Below, one piece after another: positions 1 through 10,644 of a stretch of DNA of 64,000 nucleotides. Under the pieces are notes generated by a model. It made no database searches, was not told the origin of the DNA, and saw only the letters and a list, made by a program, of their open reading frames with translations. The position numbers and the translations under genes were made by a program. This DNA is from Mimachlamys varia (taxonomy: Eukaryota; Mollusca; Bivalvia; Pectinida; Pectinidae): assembly GCA_947623455.1 (NCBI GenBank), contig OX392534.1, positions 42,103,426 to 42,167,425 of the forward strand, read 5' to 3'. Positions within the stretch are counted from its first letter, which is position 1. The number at the start of each line of letters is the position of its first letter.

Positions 1-2058
1 CTCTTATGCTCTTTTCTCCAGGTAAGTTACAATGATCACCAGTCACAGGTGACTGAGCAGGAGTATGCCTACCTAAAGGCTCTTATGCTCTTTTCTCCAG
101 GTAAGTTACAATGATCACCAGTCACAGGTGACTGAGCAGGAGTATGCCTACCTTAAGGCTCTTATGCTCTTTTCTCCAGGTAAGTTACTTTGAACACCAG
201 TCACAGGTGACTGAGCAGGAGTATGCCTACCTAAAGGCTCTTATGCTCTTTTCTCCAGGTAAGTTACAATGATCACCAGTCACAGGTGACTGAGCAGGAG
301 TATGTCTACCTAAAGACTCTTTTCTCCAGGTAAGTTCCTATGATCACCAGTCACAGGTGACTGAGCAGGAGTATGCCTACCTAAAGACTCTTTTCTCCAG
401 GTAAGTAACTATGATCACCAGTCACAAGTGACTGAGCAGGAGTATGTCTACCTAAAGACTCTTTCCTCCAGGTAAGTTCCTATGATCACCAGTCACAGGT
501 GACTGAGCAGGAGTATGCCTACCTAAAGACTCTTTTCTCCAGGTAAGTTACTTTGATCACCAGTCACAAGTGACTGAGCAGGAGTATGCCTACCTAAAGA
601 CTCTTTTCTCCAGGTAAGTTACTTTGATCACCAGTCACAAGTGACTGAGCAGGAGTATGTCTACCTAAAGACTCTTTTCTCCAGGTAAGTTCCTATGATC
701 ACCAGTCACAGGTGACTGAGCAGGAGTATGCCTACCTAAAGACTCTTTTCTCCAGGTAAGTTACTATGATCACCAGTCACAGGTGACTGAGCAGGAGTAT
801 GCCTACTTAAAGGCTCTTATGCTCTTTTCTCCAGGTAAATAACGATGATCACCAGTCACAGGTGACTGAGCAGGAGTATGCCTACCTAAAGGCTCTTATG
901 CTCTTTTCTCCAGGTAAGTAACGATGATCACCAGTCACAGTTGACTGAGCAGGAGTATGCCTACCTAAAGGCTCTTTTCTCCAGGTAAGTTACTTTGATA
1001 ACCAGTCACATGTGACTGAGCAGGAGTATGCCTACCTAAAGGCTCTTATGCTCTTTTCTCCAGGTAAGTTACTTTGATAACCAGTCACAGGTGACTGAGC
1101 AGGAGTATGTCTACCTAAAGGCTCTTTTCTCCAGGTAAGTTACTTTGATAACCAGTCACAGGTGACTGAGCAGGAGTATGCCTACCTAAAGGCTCTTTTC
1201 TCCAGGTAAGTTACTTTGATAACCAGTCACATGTGACTGAGCAGGAGTATGTCTACCTAAAGGCTCTTTTCTCCAGGTAAGTTACTTTGATAACCAGTCA
1301 CATGTGACTGAGCAGGAGTATGCCTACCTAAAGGCTCTTATGCTCTTTTCTCCAGGTAAGTTACTTTGATAACCAGTCACAGGTGACTGAGCAGGAGTAT
1401 GTCTACCTAAAGGCTCTTTTCTCCAGGTAAGTTACTTTGATAACCAGTCACATGTGACTGAGCAGGAGTATGCCTACCTAAAGGCTCTTATGCTCTTTTC
1501 TCCAGGTAAGTTACTTTGATAACCAGTCACAGGTGACTGAGCAGGAGTATGTCTACCTAAAGGCTCTTTTCTCCAGGTAAGTTACTTTGATAACCAGTCA
1601 CAGGTGACTGAGCAGGAGTATGTCTACCTAAAGGCTCTTTTCTCCAGGTAAGTTACTTTGATAACCAGTCACAGGTGACTGAGCAGGAGTATGTCTACCT
1701 AAAGGCTCTTTTCTCCAGGTAAGTTACAATGATCACCAGTCACAGGTGACTGAGCAGGAGTATGCCTACCTAAAGGCTCTTATGCTCTTTTCTCCAGGTA
1801 AGTAACGATGATCACCAGTCACAGGTGACTGAGCAGGAGTATGCCTACCTAAAGGCTCTTATGCTCTTTTCTCCAGGTAAGTAACGATGATCACCAGTCA
1901 CAGTTGACTGAGCAGGAGTATGCCTACCTAAAGGCTCTTTTCTCCAGGTAAGTAACGATGATCACCAGTCACAGGTGACTGAGCAGGAGTATGCCTACCT
2001 AAAGGCTCTTTTCTCCAGGTAAGTTACTTTGATAACCAGTCACATGTGACTGAGCAGC
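1..2058 (+). repeat. Tandem array of exon-end/intron-start units in the NR2C gene (28 acceptor-donor junctions)
   Basis: Units are 79 bp or 71 bp. Each holds 52 nt of coding-like sequence (44 nt in the short form) reading V-T-E-Q-E-Y-A-Y-L-K-A-L-M-L-F-S-P plus a single G, then 27 nt starting GTAAGT. The reading matches the helix region just before S-P-D in NR2C ligand-binding domains, and the trailing G joins AC at 2908 to complete Asp. I therefore read each unit as a duplicated exon end plus intron start. Junctions (last base of CTCCAG) fall at 21, 100, 179, 258, 329, 400, 471, 542, 613, 684, 755, 834, 913, 984, 1063, 1134, 1205, 1276, 1355, 1426, 1505, 1576, 1647, 1718, 1797, 1876, 1947 and 2018. 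The short form lacks 8 nt (TTATGCTC), which breaks the frame. The intron part has an in-frame stop, so the array cannot be read through as protein. The intact upstream part of the true exon must lie before the window. Confidence 0.93.
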
Positions 2059-2618
2059 CTAAAAAAATATTTGTTTCCTGTAGCCATTGCTTCTCACCTA
2101 TTGGCCATTGTAATGATGGTAATGAAGATGCATACAATTATTTTTTCATCTGTGAACAGTTTGAAAATCAGTGTATAAGACCATTTAATGCTCTTCAGCG
2201 TCTAAGATTATTTAATGTGTAAATTTTGGTATTCAACAAGTCCCTCATCTTGTTACTCTGCTATGGGGTGAAGAGGATCTGCCATTCTACTCAAATGTTA
2301 ATATTATAAATTTAGTTTTAACTTTCATTAAACCAATTTAGAGGTTTAATTTTAAAACAATTAGTGGATAATCTCTGCAACTGCAAATTTCCCATTTTGT
2401 CTTTCTCCCCGTTTCCCCTTTCCCTGTCTTTCTTTTCTTTACGCTCTGTATCATATTTAATATCTGAATATTGATAATCGTATAGATTATCTAAATGTTG
2501 TCATCATGTGTTGTCAAACTTATTGTATATCATACTGTTGGGAGAGGGCCTAGTAAGTTGTGAGAATGTGTGCCTCATCCCTTTGATTGTCATGATCAAT
2601 AAAATATGTTTGAATGAA
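2059..2618 (+). mobile_element. Insertion in the array, resembling a LINE 3' tail
   Basis: The array stops after the 12-mer GTGACTGAGCAG (2047-2058) and resumes at 2619 with GTGACTGAACAG. The 560 bp between is unrelated to the array and flanked by this near-perfect direct repeat. Its right part has a pyrimidine-rich stretch near 2400-2450 and ends with AATAAAATATGTTTGAATGAA (2598-2618 region), which looks like the A-rich 3' tail of a non-LTR retrotransposon. There is no reverse transcriptase coding sequence, so it would be a 5'-truncated copy. The LINE assignment is inference; the insertion itself is visible. Confidence 0.5.
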
Positions 2619-2700
2619 GTGACTGAACAGGAATATGCCTAAGGTGAGTTACTGTAATCATTAGTCACAGGTGCAGATCTAGAGCAGCAATATGTCTATA
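2619..2700 (+). repeat. Diverged copies of the exon-end/intron-start unit
   Basis: GTGACTGAACAGGAATATGC is followed by CTAAG and GTGAGTTACTG, then by a second partial unit at 2671-2700 (GAGCAGCAATATGTCTAT). Both match the 79 bp unit at lower identity and lack the L-M-L-F-S-P part. They show that the array once reached closer to the last exon or is older on this side. Confidence 0.7.
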
Positions 2701-2907
2701 TTACGGGCTGTCACTATTTTTGAAAACAAGTCTAATGTAAAGTTGTTTATATTGGTTATGAAATATGACACTAAAGTATTCAGTGATTATAATACATAAT
2801 ACTAACTGCAGAGACTGGCAACAAATGCCTGTTGCTACTTTGCAAGTGAGAATATAACTTTCAGATTTATGGCAATACAGTAATTTAATTACCGGTAATG
2901 CTTTCAG
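2701..2907 (+). other. End of the last NR2C intron
   Basis: AT-rich sequence ending in the acceptor ATGCTTTCAG (2898-2907). The AG at 2906-2907 is followed by ACAATCCC, which keeps the phase-1 frame set by the upstream donor (CCA G|GTAAGT). No other feature is seen here. Confidence 0.75.
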
Positions 2908-3326
2908 ACAATCCCTCCTTGACAAACTCGTCACAAATCGAGCGCATCCAAGACCAGGTACAACGTGAGTTACATCAACACCTGCAGCAAGTTCAGCCTA
3001 ACAACATGGACCGCATGGGCAAGCTGATGCTACGCCTACCGCCTCTCCACGCCCTCAGTCCCGGGGTCATGGAGGAGCTTTTCTTCGCTGGCCTCATCGG
3101 CAATGTTCAGATAGACAGTATCATACCATACATCCTGCGAATGGAAACAGCTGAGTACAATTCTCAGATGGCCGGCCAGGGGCTCCTCAACAGTACTCTA
3201 TCTGCGGCTGATTCAGCCTCGTTTGAGGCATCGGCAGCTCACACAGTGTTACTGGGCACGCCCGGTGTGTCTACAGAAACTATGGCCTCCTTACAGCATC
3301 TCCACATACCAACAACAGCGTGCTGA
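2908..3326 (+). CDS. NR2C: Last coding exon of an NR2C (TR2/TR4-type) orphan nuclear receptor
   Basis: This encodes the C-terminal part of a ligand-binding domain: S-Q-I-E-R-I-Q-D-Q (helix 9 region), then MLRLPPLHALSPGVMEELFF (helix 10/11 region) and GLIGNVQIDSIIPYILRMET (up to the helix 12/AF-2 region). The E-E-L-F-F-x-G-L-I-G-N-V and I-D-S-I-I-P-Y-I-L-x-M-E-T-A-E-Y-N patterns are those of vertebrate TR2/TR4 rather than RXR, HNF4 or COUP-TF. The exon starts after TTTCAG in phase 1; the first Asp codon is shared with the previous exon, whose end is seen in the array at 1-2058. The stop is TGA at 3324-3326. After the domain there is an extension of about 50 residues rich in S, A and T that vertebrate receptors, as I recall them, do not have, and its last residues (L-Q-H-L-H-I-P-T-T-A-C) come from the first unit of a minisatellite. 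NR2C proteins are nuclear DNA-binding regulators of direct-repeat response elements. DNA-binding domain and earlier exons lie upstream of the window. Confidence 0.88.
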
Positions 3327-3862
3327 TAGTGTACTAGTGGATTGAGAATTAATGTGTAACACATGGTCCTCACAGCATCTCCACATACCAACAACAGCGT
3401 GCTGATAGTGTACCACATACAACAACAGCGTACTGATAGTGTACTAGTGGATTGAGAATTAATGTGTAACACATGGTCCTCACAGCATCTCCACATACCA
3501 ACAACAGCATGCTGATATAGTGTACTTGTGGATTGAGAATTAATGTGTAACACATGGTCCTTACAGCATCTCCACATACAAACAACAGTGTGCTGATAGT
3601 GTACTAGTGGATTGAGAATTAATGTGTAACACATGGTCCTTACAGCATCTCCACATACAAACAACAGCATGCTGACAGTGTACTAGTGGATTGAGAATTA
3701 ATGTGTAACACATGGTCCTTATATTATAGCATCTCCACATACCAACAACAGCGTGCTGATAGTGTACTAGTGGATTGAGAATTAATGTGTAACACATGGT
3801 CCTTATATTACAACATCTCCACATACCAACAACAGCGTGCTGACAGTGTACTAGGCGAATCG
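3284..3862 (+). repeat. ~79 bp minisatellite spanning the NR2C stop codon and 3' UTR
   Basis: Seven copies of a unit beginning near CAGCATCTCCACATACCAAC start at about 3293, 3373, 3482, 3563, 3642, 3728 and 3811. Other constant parts are TGCTGATAGTGTACTAGTGG and ATTGAGAATTAATGTGTAAC. The copy at 3373 has an internal partial duplication; the copies at 3728 and 3811 carry an extra ATATTA. The first unit contains the end of the coding sequence, the rest would be 3' UTR. Confidence 0.92.
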
Positions 3863-6800
3863 AGAATTAATTTGACTGTGTACCACATATATACATGGTG
3901 AATCATGTATGTGAACTGTTTGTAACACACTTGGTTGGTTCTGGTATTTCTGTTTGACACATGTGTCATATTTCTGTTAGGTATATTTCTGTAGGATTTA
4001 GAAAATCTGATGCATGTGCCAATATGAGGTTTGCTTTGTTTCCTATTAACATTACTTGTTAAATGTTTTGTTCTGAATTTGTTTTATTGGAGACATCCAC
4101 ACAAATACTGGCACCCCTGTGCCAATGTGAGGTTTTCTCTGCATGTAAGTGTATATTTTTGGACCCACTGACCCAGGATGTACATTCCATGGTTGAAGTG
4201 TTCTATTTTAATACTAAACTTGATATTTGTGTTCTAGAATGTCTCAATCTATAGTTCACAAATATAGTTCACGGGGAAAATGAGTTTTTCATTATTAAAG
4301 CATTATTTCAGAAATATCATCTCTTTTCTGATGAAGACTTGTCCTGTTCAACAGAATAAATTGATTTACACAATTTTTGGGGGATTTTTTGAGATTGAAA
4401 AAGTAAAAATCAAAATTGACAGAAAAAACAAATTGATGTAGATTTTATGTTGAGCCAACTTTTTCCAGACCAAAGAATATTTTGTAAAATAAGTTTCATA
4501 AGTTTACAACAAATAATACAGTTTATTTTAATAGTTGTTTAATACAATAGTTTATTGCAATTGTCTATCAGCTTACCAGTAAAGTGTAATTGATTTAATA
4601 ATTAATTGGCCAGCTAATGCATTGTGGAACATTGGCAGATAAGCCAGCTTTTTAATTAGGGGTCAAGGAAGTTTGGTCAGCTATTGCATTTTGGGATTTT
4701 ATATAGATACTGGCCAACTTATTGTACAGTAGAAACAGGAAAGATATTACTTGTTATCTCCCTTTGGTTATCATGTTACCTAGGTATCGCTTACTTACCA
4801 AGCCTGTTTTCGACCGTCTTACTTACATATATATATATATATATATCAACCCTGTAATCTCCCTTTGTTTCTCTGTACCATACCTGTCAGCTTATTCCTT
4901 GTTCCCTTTCCTTTTGTTAAGAGATTAATGGAATGACCCCAGTTCTAGATCTTTGGTTACTCCTAATAAATTTCATTTCAAAGGGAGATAACACCTTCAT
5001 ACTTAATAACAAATGCTGCGTCGAACATTGCTGTAAATGACATTATCAATTTCTGTGTTCACTCATTTTTTTGGTTATAAATAAAATAAAACCTGAAAAA
5101 GTCTATCATTGTAGTAAAAAGGCAGAATTAAATTATATATGTGTAACCTTACTTCATCGTCTTGAATACCTATTTTTATTTATCTAGTCTATTCTTGTGG
5201 TAGTCAGTGTAAACAGGAATTTCCACAATGTTAATTGTTTTTGTATGTGTATCTGTCGAAGTTTTTATTGTTGCTTCTCCACATTATTATGTTGACACTT
5301 TCTCTTCATACTTCCTTGATGATGGAAGGAGAGAAAAAAAAAAAGAAAAAAAAAGTTGCACTTTTAGTTTTAAAATTTGAAATGTCTTGTTAACATTGAC
5401 TATTTACAATAGTCTACCAGTAAGCAAGTGGATTCACAATCAAGTCATTTCACAGATTACTTGACACAAGAATTGAGATTCTGTAAAAATCATGTTTTTT
5501 TAGGCATTCTGTTGTGAATACTTTTTCAAAACTTTGCAATACCCATCAACATTTCAAGATGTGAATTCAGGATTTTGAGAACAGATTGTAATTTCAGTTT
5601 CTGAATCATGGTTTTTCATCATTATTTATTCGTCCATTCATTTGTATCTTAGAAATAGATCAAAATTCATTCAAACATTTTGAAGTATAAGTTCTTTAAA
5701 ATTGGCATAATATTTTTTATAGTAGAGTGTTTTGTAAAAAAAAGAAAGAAGAAAAAACAAAAGTTATTCTATATGAAAATCACTTGTCAAATACCATTCT
5801 GAATCATGTTTCTTTCATTTAATTTAAAGGAAAAAAAATCATAGTTCACCCAGTACTAGGATGGGATTTTTGCCTTGAATATATCACTTTGCTTAATTCT
5901 AAACAAATTGCTGTTAAAAATAAGTGAGTTTCTGAAACTGATTATGATAATTTGTATGTATAAAGAAAGTGTACAATCACAGTTATTAAAACATGACTGT
6001 TAAGTGTGATTTCTTTATGTTAAATTGAGTTTCTCTGATGATGAATTGCTTCGTGATTTCTTTATGAATGACTGCTGTGTTGTAAACATGATTTTCGAAG
6101 TAGTGGATGTATGAACCAGTCATTTCATTTCCACCATTTTCTTCACTTTCCTGTTAAAAGTTTTGCTTGTTGCTCTGGTTCATTTGTTCCGTAAAGTTTA
6201 TTTACGATTATTGTTCCCTGATATGAGACTGCCATTCTTATTGTGTTGTACTATATAATTAGTGCAAAGTGGGACAAAATAGATCCATTCCCCGGCCATA
6301 TCATCGGGAGAACAAGACACGGCTTAGATTTGAATCTATGTCACTTGTGTAAAGCATATTATGGAACCGATCCTTTGTTCAAGAAAGACGGATATGTTAT
6401 ATAATTATAAATACAAAGTGGTGAAGTCAAGACAGTGTCAAGACAAGACATTGCGACAGTGCTGTCAGTTTTTTTTTTTTCATTTTGTGTGTAATAAATG
6501 AAAAATATACAACTGTTGTGTACAAATGAAATGTGAAGACATATGTGTAATTTTGTCTTTGATGTACATCTCATCGTAGGTTTATATTGATCTTAGTCCC
6601 ATCTTTGCTGTTGTTTCATCATTTTTCACACTTATTAAGATTATACTGTTGAAGACAGAGACTATTAGTTGTTCACAGTTGTTGAAATAACAAACAGAAA
6701 ACATATATACACTTGTTGAAATCTCATGAAATGAGAGCATTTTTGTTGTACATAGTATCTGATGTTTAGCGTTTTTTCACCTGTTAAACAGGGAAATAAT

Positions 6801-6998
6801 GATTTAAGGGAGACAACTGATTGCATATCTTGTTTAATATAGGTAGCTCATGATAATCTGCAGTAAAAACTTGCCCTAATAAACTCTTACAGATTAAAAT
6901 AATTTTTTGAAATTTTTTTAATTTAAATGTTTATTTGCTGCCAGGTTCATTTTAAATTGAAAAGGGTTTAAATTGTATACCCGGTATTTGATTTCTTT
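3863..6998. other. AT-rich non-coding DNA, probably NR2C 3' UTR grading into intergenic DNA
   Basis: I see no coding sequence here. It has many A and T runs, a short (TA)n at about 4827-4847, and several AATAAA-type hexamers (for example near 4966, 5082 and 6496) that could be polyadenylation signals. I cannot tell which one ends the NR2C transcript. Confidence 0.5.
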
Positions 6999-7385
6999 AA
7001 GGCCCAATATACGTAACTTAAAGAAATTTTTTGTGATTCTGAAAAATTCTGAAAAAAAATCCAGTTGATAACCATGCAAAAATAAGAATAAAACGAAGTA
7101 AACATGAGCGGTAACTTACAAGAAACCCTTGACAGAAAAATCCAAAGAGTTGAAAATAATTCAGGTGGGGCCCACTTCAACAACAAGCCGAAGGTAGAAG
7201 ACAGTTCAAAATGGATGCGTGTTTACAAATACCGAGTTTCAACTGCTGCTTTACTGGTAACCGCGTCAGAATTCATCTTGAATATTGCTGATATCAGTTA
7301 ATCTTAACTAAATCTATAAATATAATAAGTTATTAGGCTTGATTGTCGCTTCAAGTTTTGCCAAAAGTTACGTATATTGGGCCTT
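6999..7385. mobile_element. 387 bp terminal-inverted-repeat element (MITE-like)
   Basis: The left end at 6999-7019 begins AAGGCCCAATATACGTAACT, and its exact 21 bp reverse complement lies at 7365-7385. The interior has a small open frame (7104-7301, 65 codons) with no recognisable domain, so the element is probably non-autonomous. The first ~105 bp recur at 58479-58586. I could not find a clear target-site duplication. Confidence 0.8.
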
Positions 7386-10329
7386 GGTCATAAGAAAAGA
7401 CAGAATGGATATTTTTAAAAAGGAGTCTAAATATTAATAATATCAAATATTATCAAAAATATTTAAGAAATTATATTAATGAAAGTAGAATGGTAAAATC
7501 AAATGTTGTGAGTTTGTTTTTTCTTAAACCTTGCATTGGCCTGGTATTAGGTTAATTTCTGATATTATTGCTGAGAGATCAGTACGTGTATTGGCAGATT
7601 TTTATTCTAGATGTCAGAATATTTTAAATATTTTGATCGTTGGCTCTTTTCTTAAGTCAAATTTTAATGCTGTTTCAAAGACTTTTTATACCAATATTCA
7701 CTTTTAAAAAAAACATTGGAATCTGTGCATCTGTTGTTGCTAGCAGAAAACAAAAAATCTGCATTTTATAGAATAAAGAAATCTGATAGGAAAATATGTT
7801 GTCTTTTTTTTTTTGCATTTCATGTTTATTCAAAGAATTGTAAAACTGATCAGATATGTAATTTATCATTGAAACTATTTTCATGTGTCATTTATCTATT
7901 TAGATAGTTAACCCATGGCTAGGCATGTGTGCTTCAGTCCTTTGTGTCAGATTTTAAATTCGCAGCTTTGTAGAGTAAACTTATAAACACTTCTCTTTTT
8001 AAAGTAAAACCTTTGCCACTTTACCAAAACTGTTAATGATTGTTCTTAAATAACAGTCCTATACATAGAGAAAGAAAAGTTTAAATACCTAGTTGTTGCA
8101 CTAATACAAAATAATTAATTGAGAGATACGTGTCTGTGGACCCATGCCTGCCTTGATGTTTGACTTTCCATAACACTTCAACACCTTATAAGTTATGTAC
8201 AATTGTTTCTTTATTCCAGAAAACGAACTTATGTCAGTATCAGAATATCAGTCCATGTGATGCCAGTGATTAGGATCTCCATTGATTTATTTTTATTATA
8301 TGACCATCGTTTGCATGTATATTTAAAATGTTACCTAAAATAAACCTATCAATGGTATCACTCTAAGAGCAGGCTGTATACTTGACACAGACATAGAGAT
8401 TTTCACCGTTCCTCTGTATCTTAGTTTAATGTCCATGGTGGTTGATATTGTAATTGTACCTTTTTTCTCGAGACATTGTTAAGATTATGTGTGTGGGACT
8501 ACATTTATCATGTCAAGTGTCTTTCTATGGTGCTAATTTAGCTGCTGGGGATGTTATTTCAAACAAAATTCAATTTTTTTTTCATTCTCAATTATTTTTC
8601 ACAGTAGAAACATAAATATGATCGATCATGAATATTAATTTAACAGAATTATGAAGATAGCACAGAAAATTACAAGATGTTTATCCCTGGCTTTCAATTA
8701 TGTCTGGAAATACATGGATGACAGTAAAAGAAAGTCTAAACATGTTGTCATTGTTGTTTTATGAAATAGGACATATAAACCTGATACTGATGTACATAAG
8801 TGTAAATGGTCTACTGTCAAACTCATCTTTAATCTTACACACAATTTACACATCTGATGTACAAATAATCTGGTATATCAGACACTACTTTATCTAGGGG
8901 CTATTCCAGTAAAATATTTATCCAACCCAGGGACTCCAGCTTTTGTTTAGTGGTATCACCAAGAGAATCCCATTTATAATTTACATTGAAGTATTGGCAT
9001 ATGACACAACCATGGTTAGAAGTGATTAAGAAATTGTATAATTGGTGGTTCAAGTCTTAAGATTTTTTTCATTTCAATTTTATGTCTATCATTTCATTAA
9101 ACTTTATAACAAGTGTTCTGAATTAAAAGAAGCGTTTTATCTAAAAAAAAAAATTATTCAAATTTTCTCTGGAAAAAAAGTATGGAATTTGTTTTGCCCA
9201 GTTTTGGTAACTTGCACATTAGATAATGTTGGTAAAATGAAGTTCAAGGGATATGAACTCGCTCAGTTTGTTACATAGATTCTCCTATATATAGTTTGTT
9301 ACTATCAGAACTCAAGTTTGTACCAGATGGTGTCAATATCTCATAGATACAGTCCCCGTCTTGTACTGTATGTCACAAAGAAGCTTGTTCTGTGGGGCAT
9401 TGTAAAAAGCCCAAACTTTTCTTGTTAAAAATCTAGGTATATTTCCTTGTTTTAATATTATTTGGATCTTTACATTAACTAGGAGCATTTAAACTCCATT
9501 TCAATGAAAGGTTTTACAATATAAGTCGTGAAATTGGTATGGTTAATGATACTTTTTTGAAGAGCAGTATATTTCGTCAGATGATGTTGAGGAAAAATGA
9601 GTATATTCCTGGGCCTTATTTAAGATTTTAAGAAATAAATTACAGGATTAAACATTGTTTTGATTTGGAAAAATGTAAAATATTTTTTGACCAATTCAAA
9701 CAAAATTGTTTGCCATTTTTGCTTAACATTTTCGATTGTTTTAATTCAATTAGTGACTTTCGGAGAATGTGTGTGCATTTTCTTCTAGAATATATGTATA
9801 TTTTTCTAAATGTCGGCACATATGTTGAGTTGAAGCCCAGCTATAGATACATAAACTCATCAGGATTATCCCCAGTCTTTTAATATAACGCCTGGTATTG
9901 ACCAAAGCAAATGTGCACAGGAAATGAATCAAAAGCTCAAAGCAGATATTTTTTCTATGGTTTGTCAGGAGTATATGCGCATTAAGACTCTAAAATTATC
10001 TGTTTCATGTATTGAGATCGCTTGCCATAGAACGTCATGGGATTTCTCGTCTATTCACAGTTTATTTTGTTAGATTATTGATGTCTTTTCATATCCATGC
10101 TTGATGAAGTAAAATTCATTTATGTTGAACAGATCACTTGTTTTGATTGTTATTTGTTTCTGTGATTACCCTTAAATGTACGAGTACACTATATTGCTCT
10201 ATGGACATTGCTGGTGGGATTAATTTGGGAAAGAAATGTGTCATGGTAGTCTTACATTTATCTACACATTAATAGTGTCATGCAGTCTGAACAGTTCTTT
10301 CTCATATATCAGAGTGTAGACCGGGTCGA
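7386..10329. other. AT-rich non-coding DNA
   Basis: There are only short open frames (up to 78 codons) with no recognisable domains, no tandem array and no RNA gene that I can support. Confidence 0.5.
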
Positions 10330-10475
10330 TCGTCGGCGACCAGTTGGCTTAATTGGTTGAGTGTCCGACTAGAGTTTGGAAGGTCCCGGGTTCGAACCCC
10401 GATTTGGCCGTGCATTTTTCCTCTCCTGTTACAAGAGTTATCTCTCTTCCATGTGCGACAGAGAATGTGGACAGG
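10330..10475 (+). mobile_element. tRNA-derived SINE
   Basis: An A-box-like TGGCTTAATTGGTTGAG at about 10344-10360 and a B-box GGTTCGAACCCC at about 10389-10400 have the spacing of a tRNA-type RNA polymerase III promoter. The stems do not form a clean tRNA and the sequence continues into a pyrimidine-rich body, so a SINE fits better than a functional tRNA. The 3' limit is approximate. Confidence 0.65.
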
Positions 10476-10644
10476 TTTGTTTATTAAAAATAATGACATA
10501 AAGTGACCCAGCTACAATATTAATGTATCTGATATGGTTTTCTTAAAAAAAACATAGGCTAAGCTTACAGGACTTGCATTAACATTTTCGGACCAATCAG
10601 GATTTTTTCCATGGCATATCACATTTTAAAATATGAGATTGAGG

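Noticed and set aside
3239..3824. Minus-strand frames opposite the NR2C 3' repeat
   Set aside because: They are antisense translations of the 79 bp repeat.
7104..7301. 65-codon frame inside the MITE as a transposase
   Set aside because: Too short and with no DDE or other transposase motif.
10335..10411. Functional tRNA gene
   Set aside because: A- and B-boxes are present but the acceptor and T stems do not pair properly and a SINE body follows.
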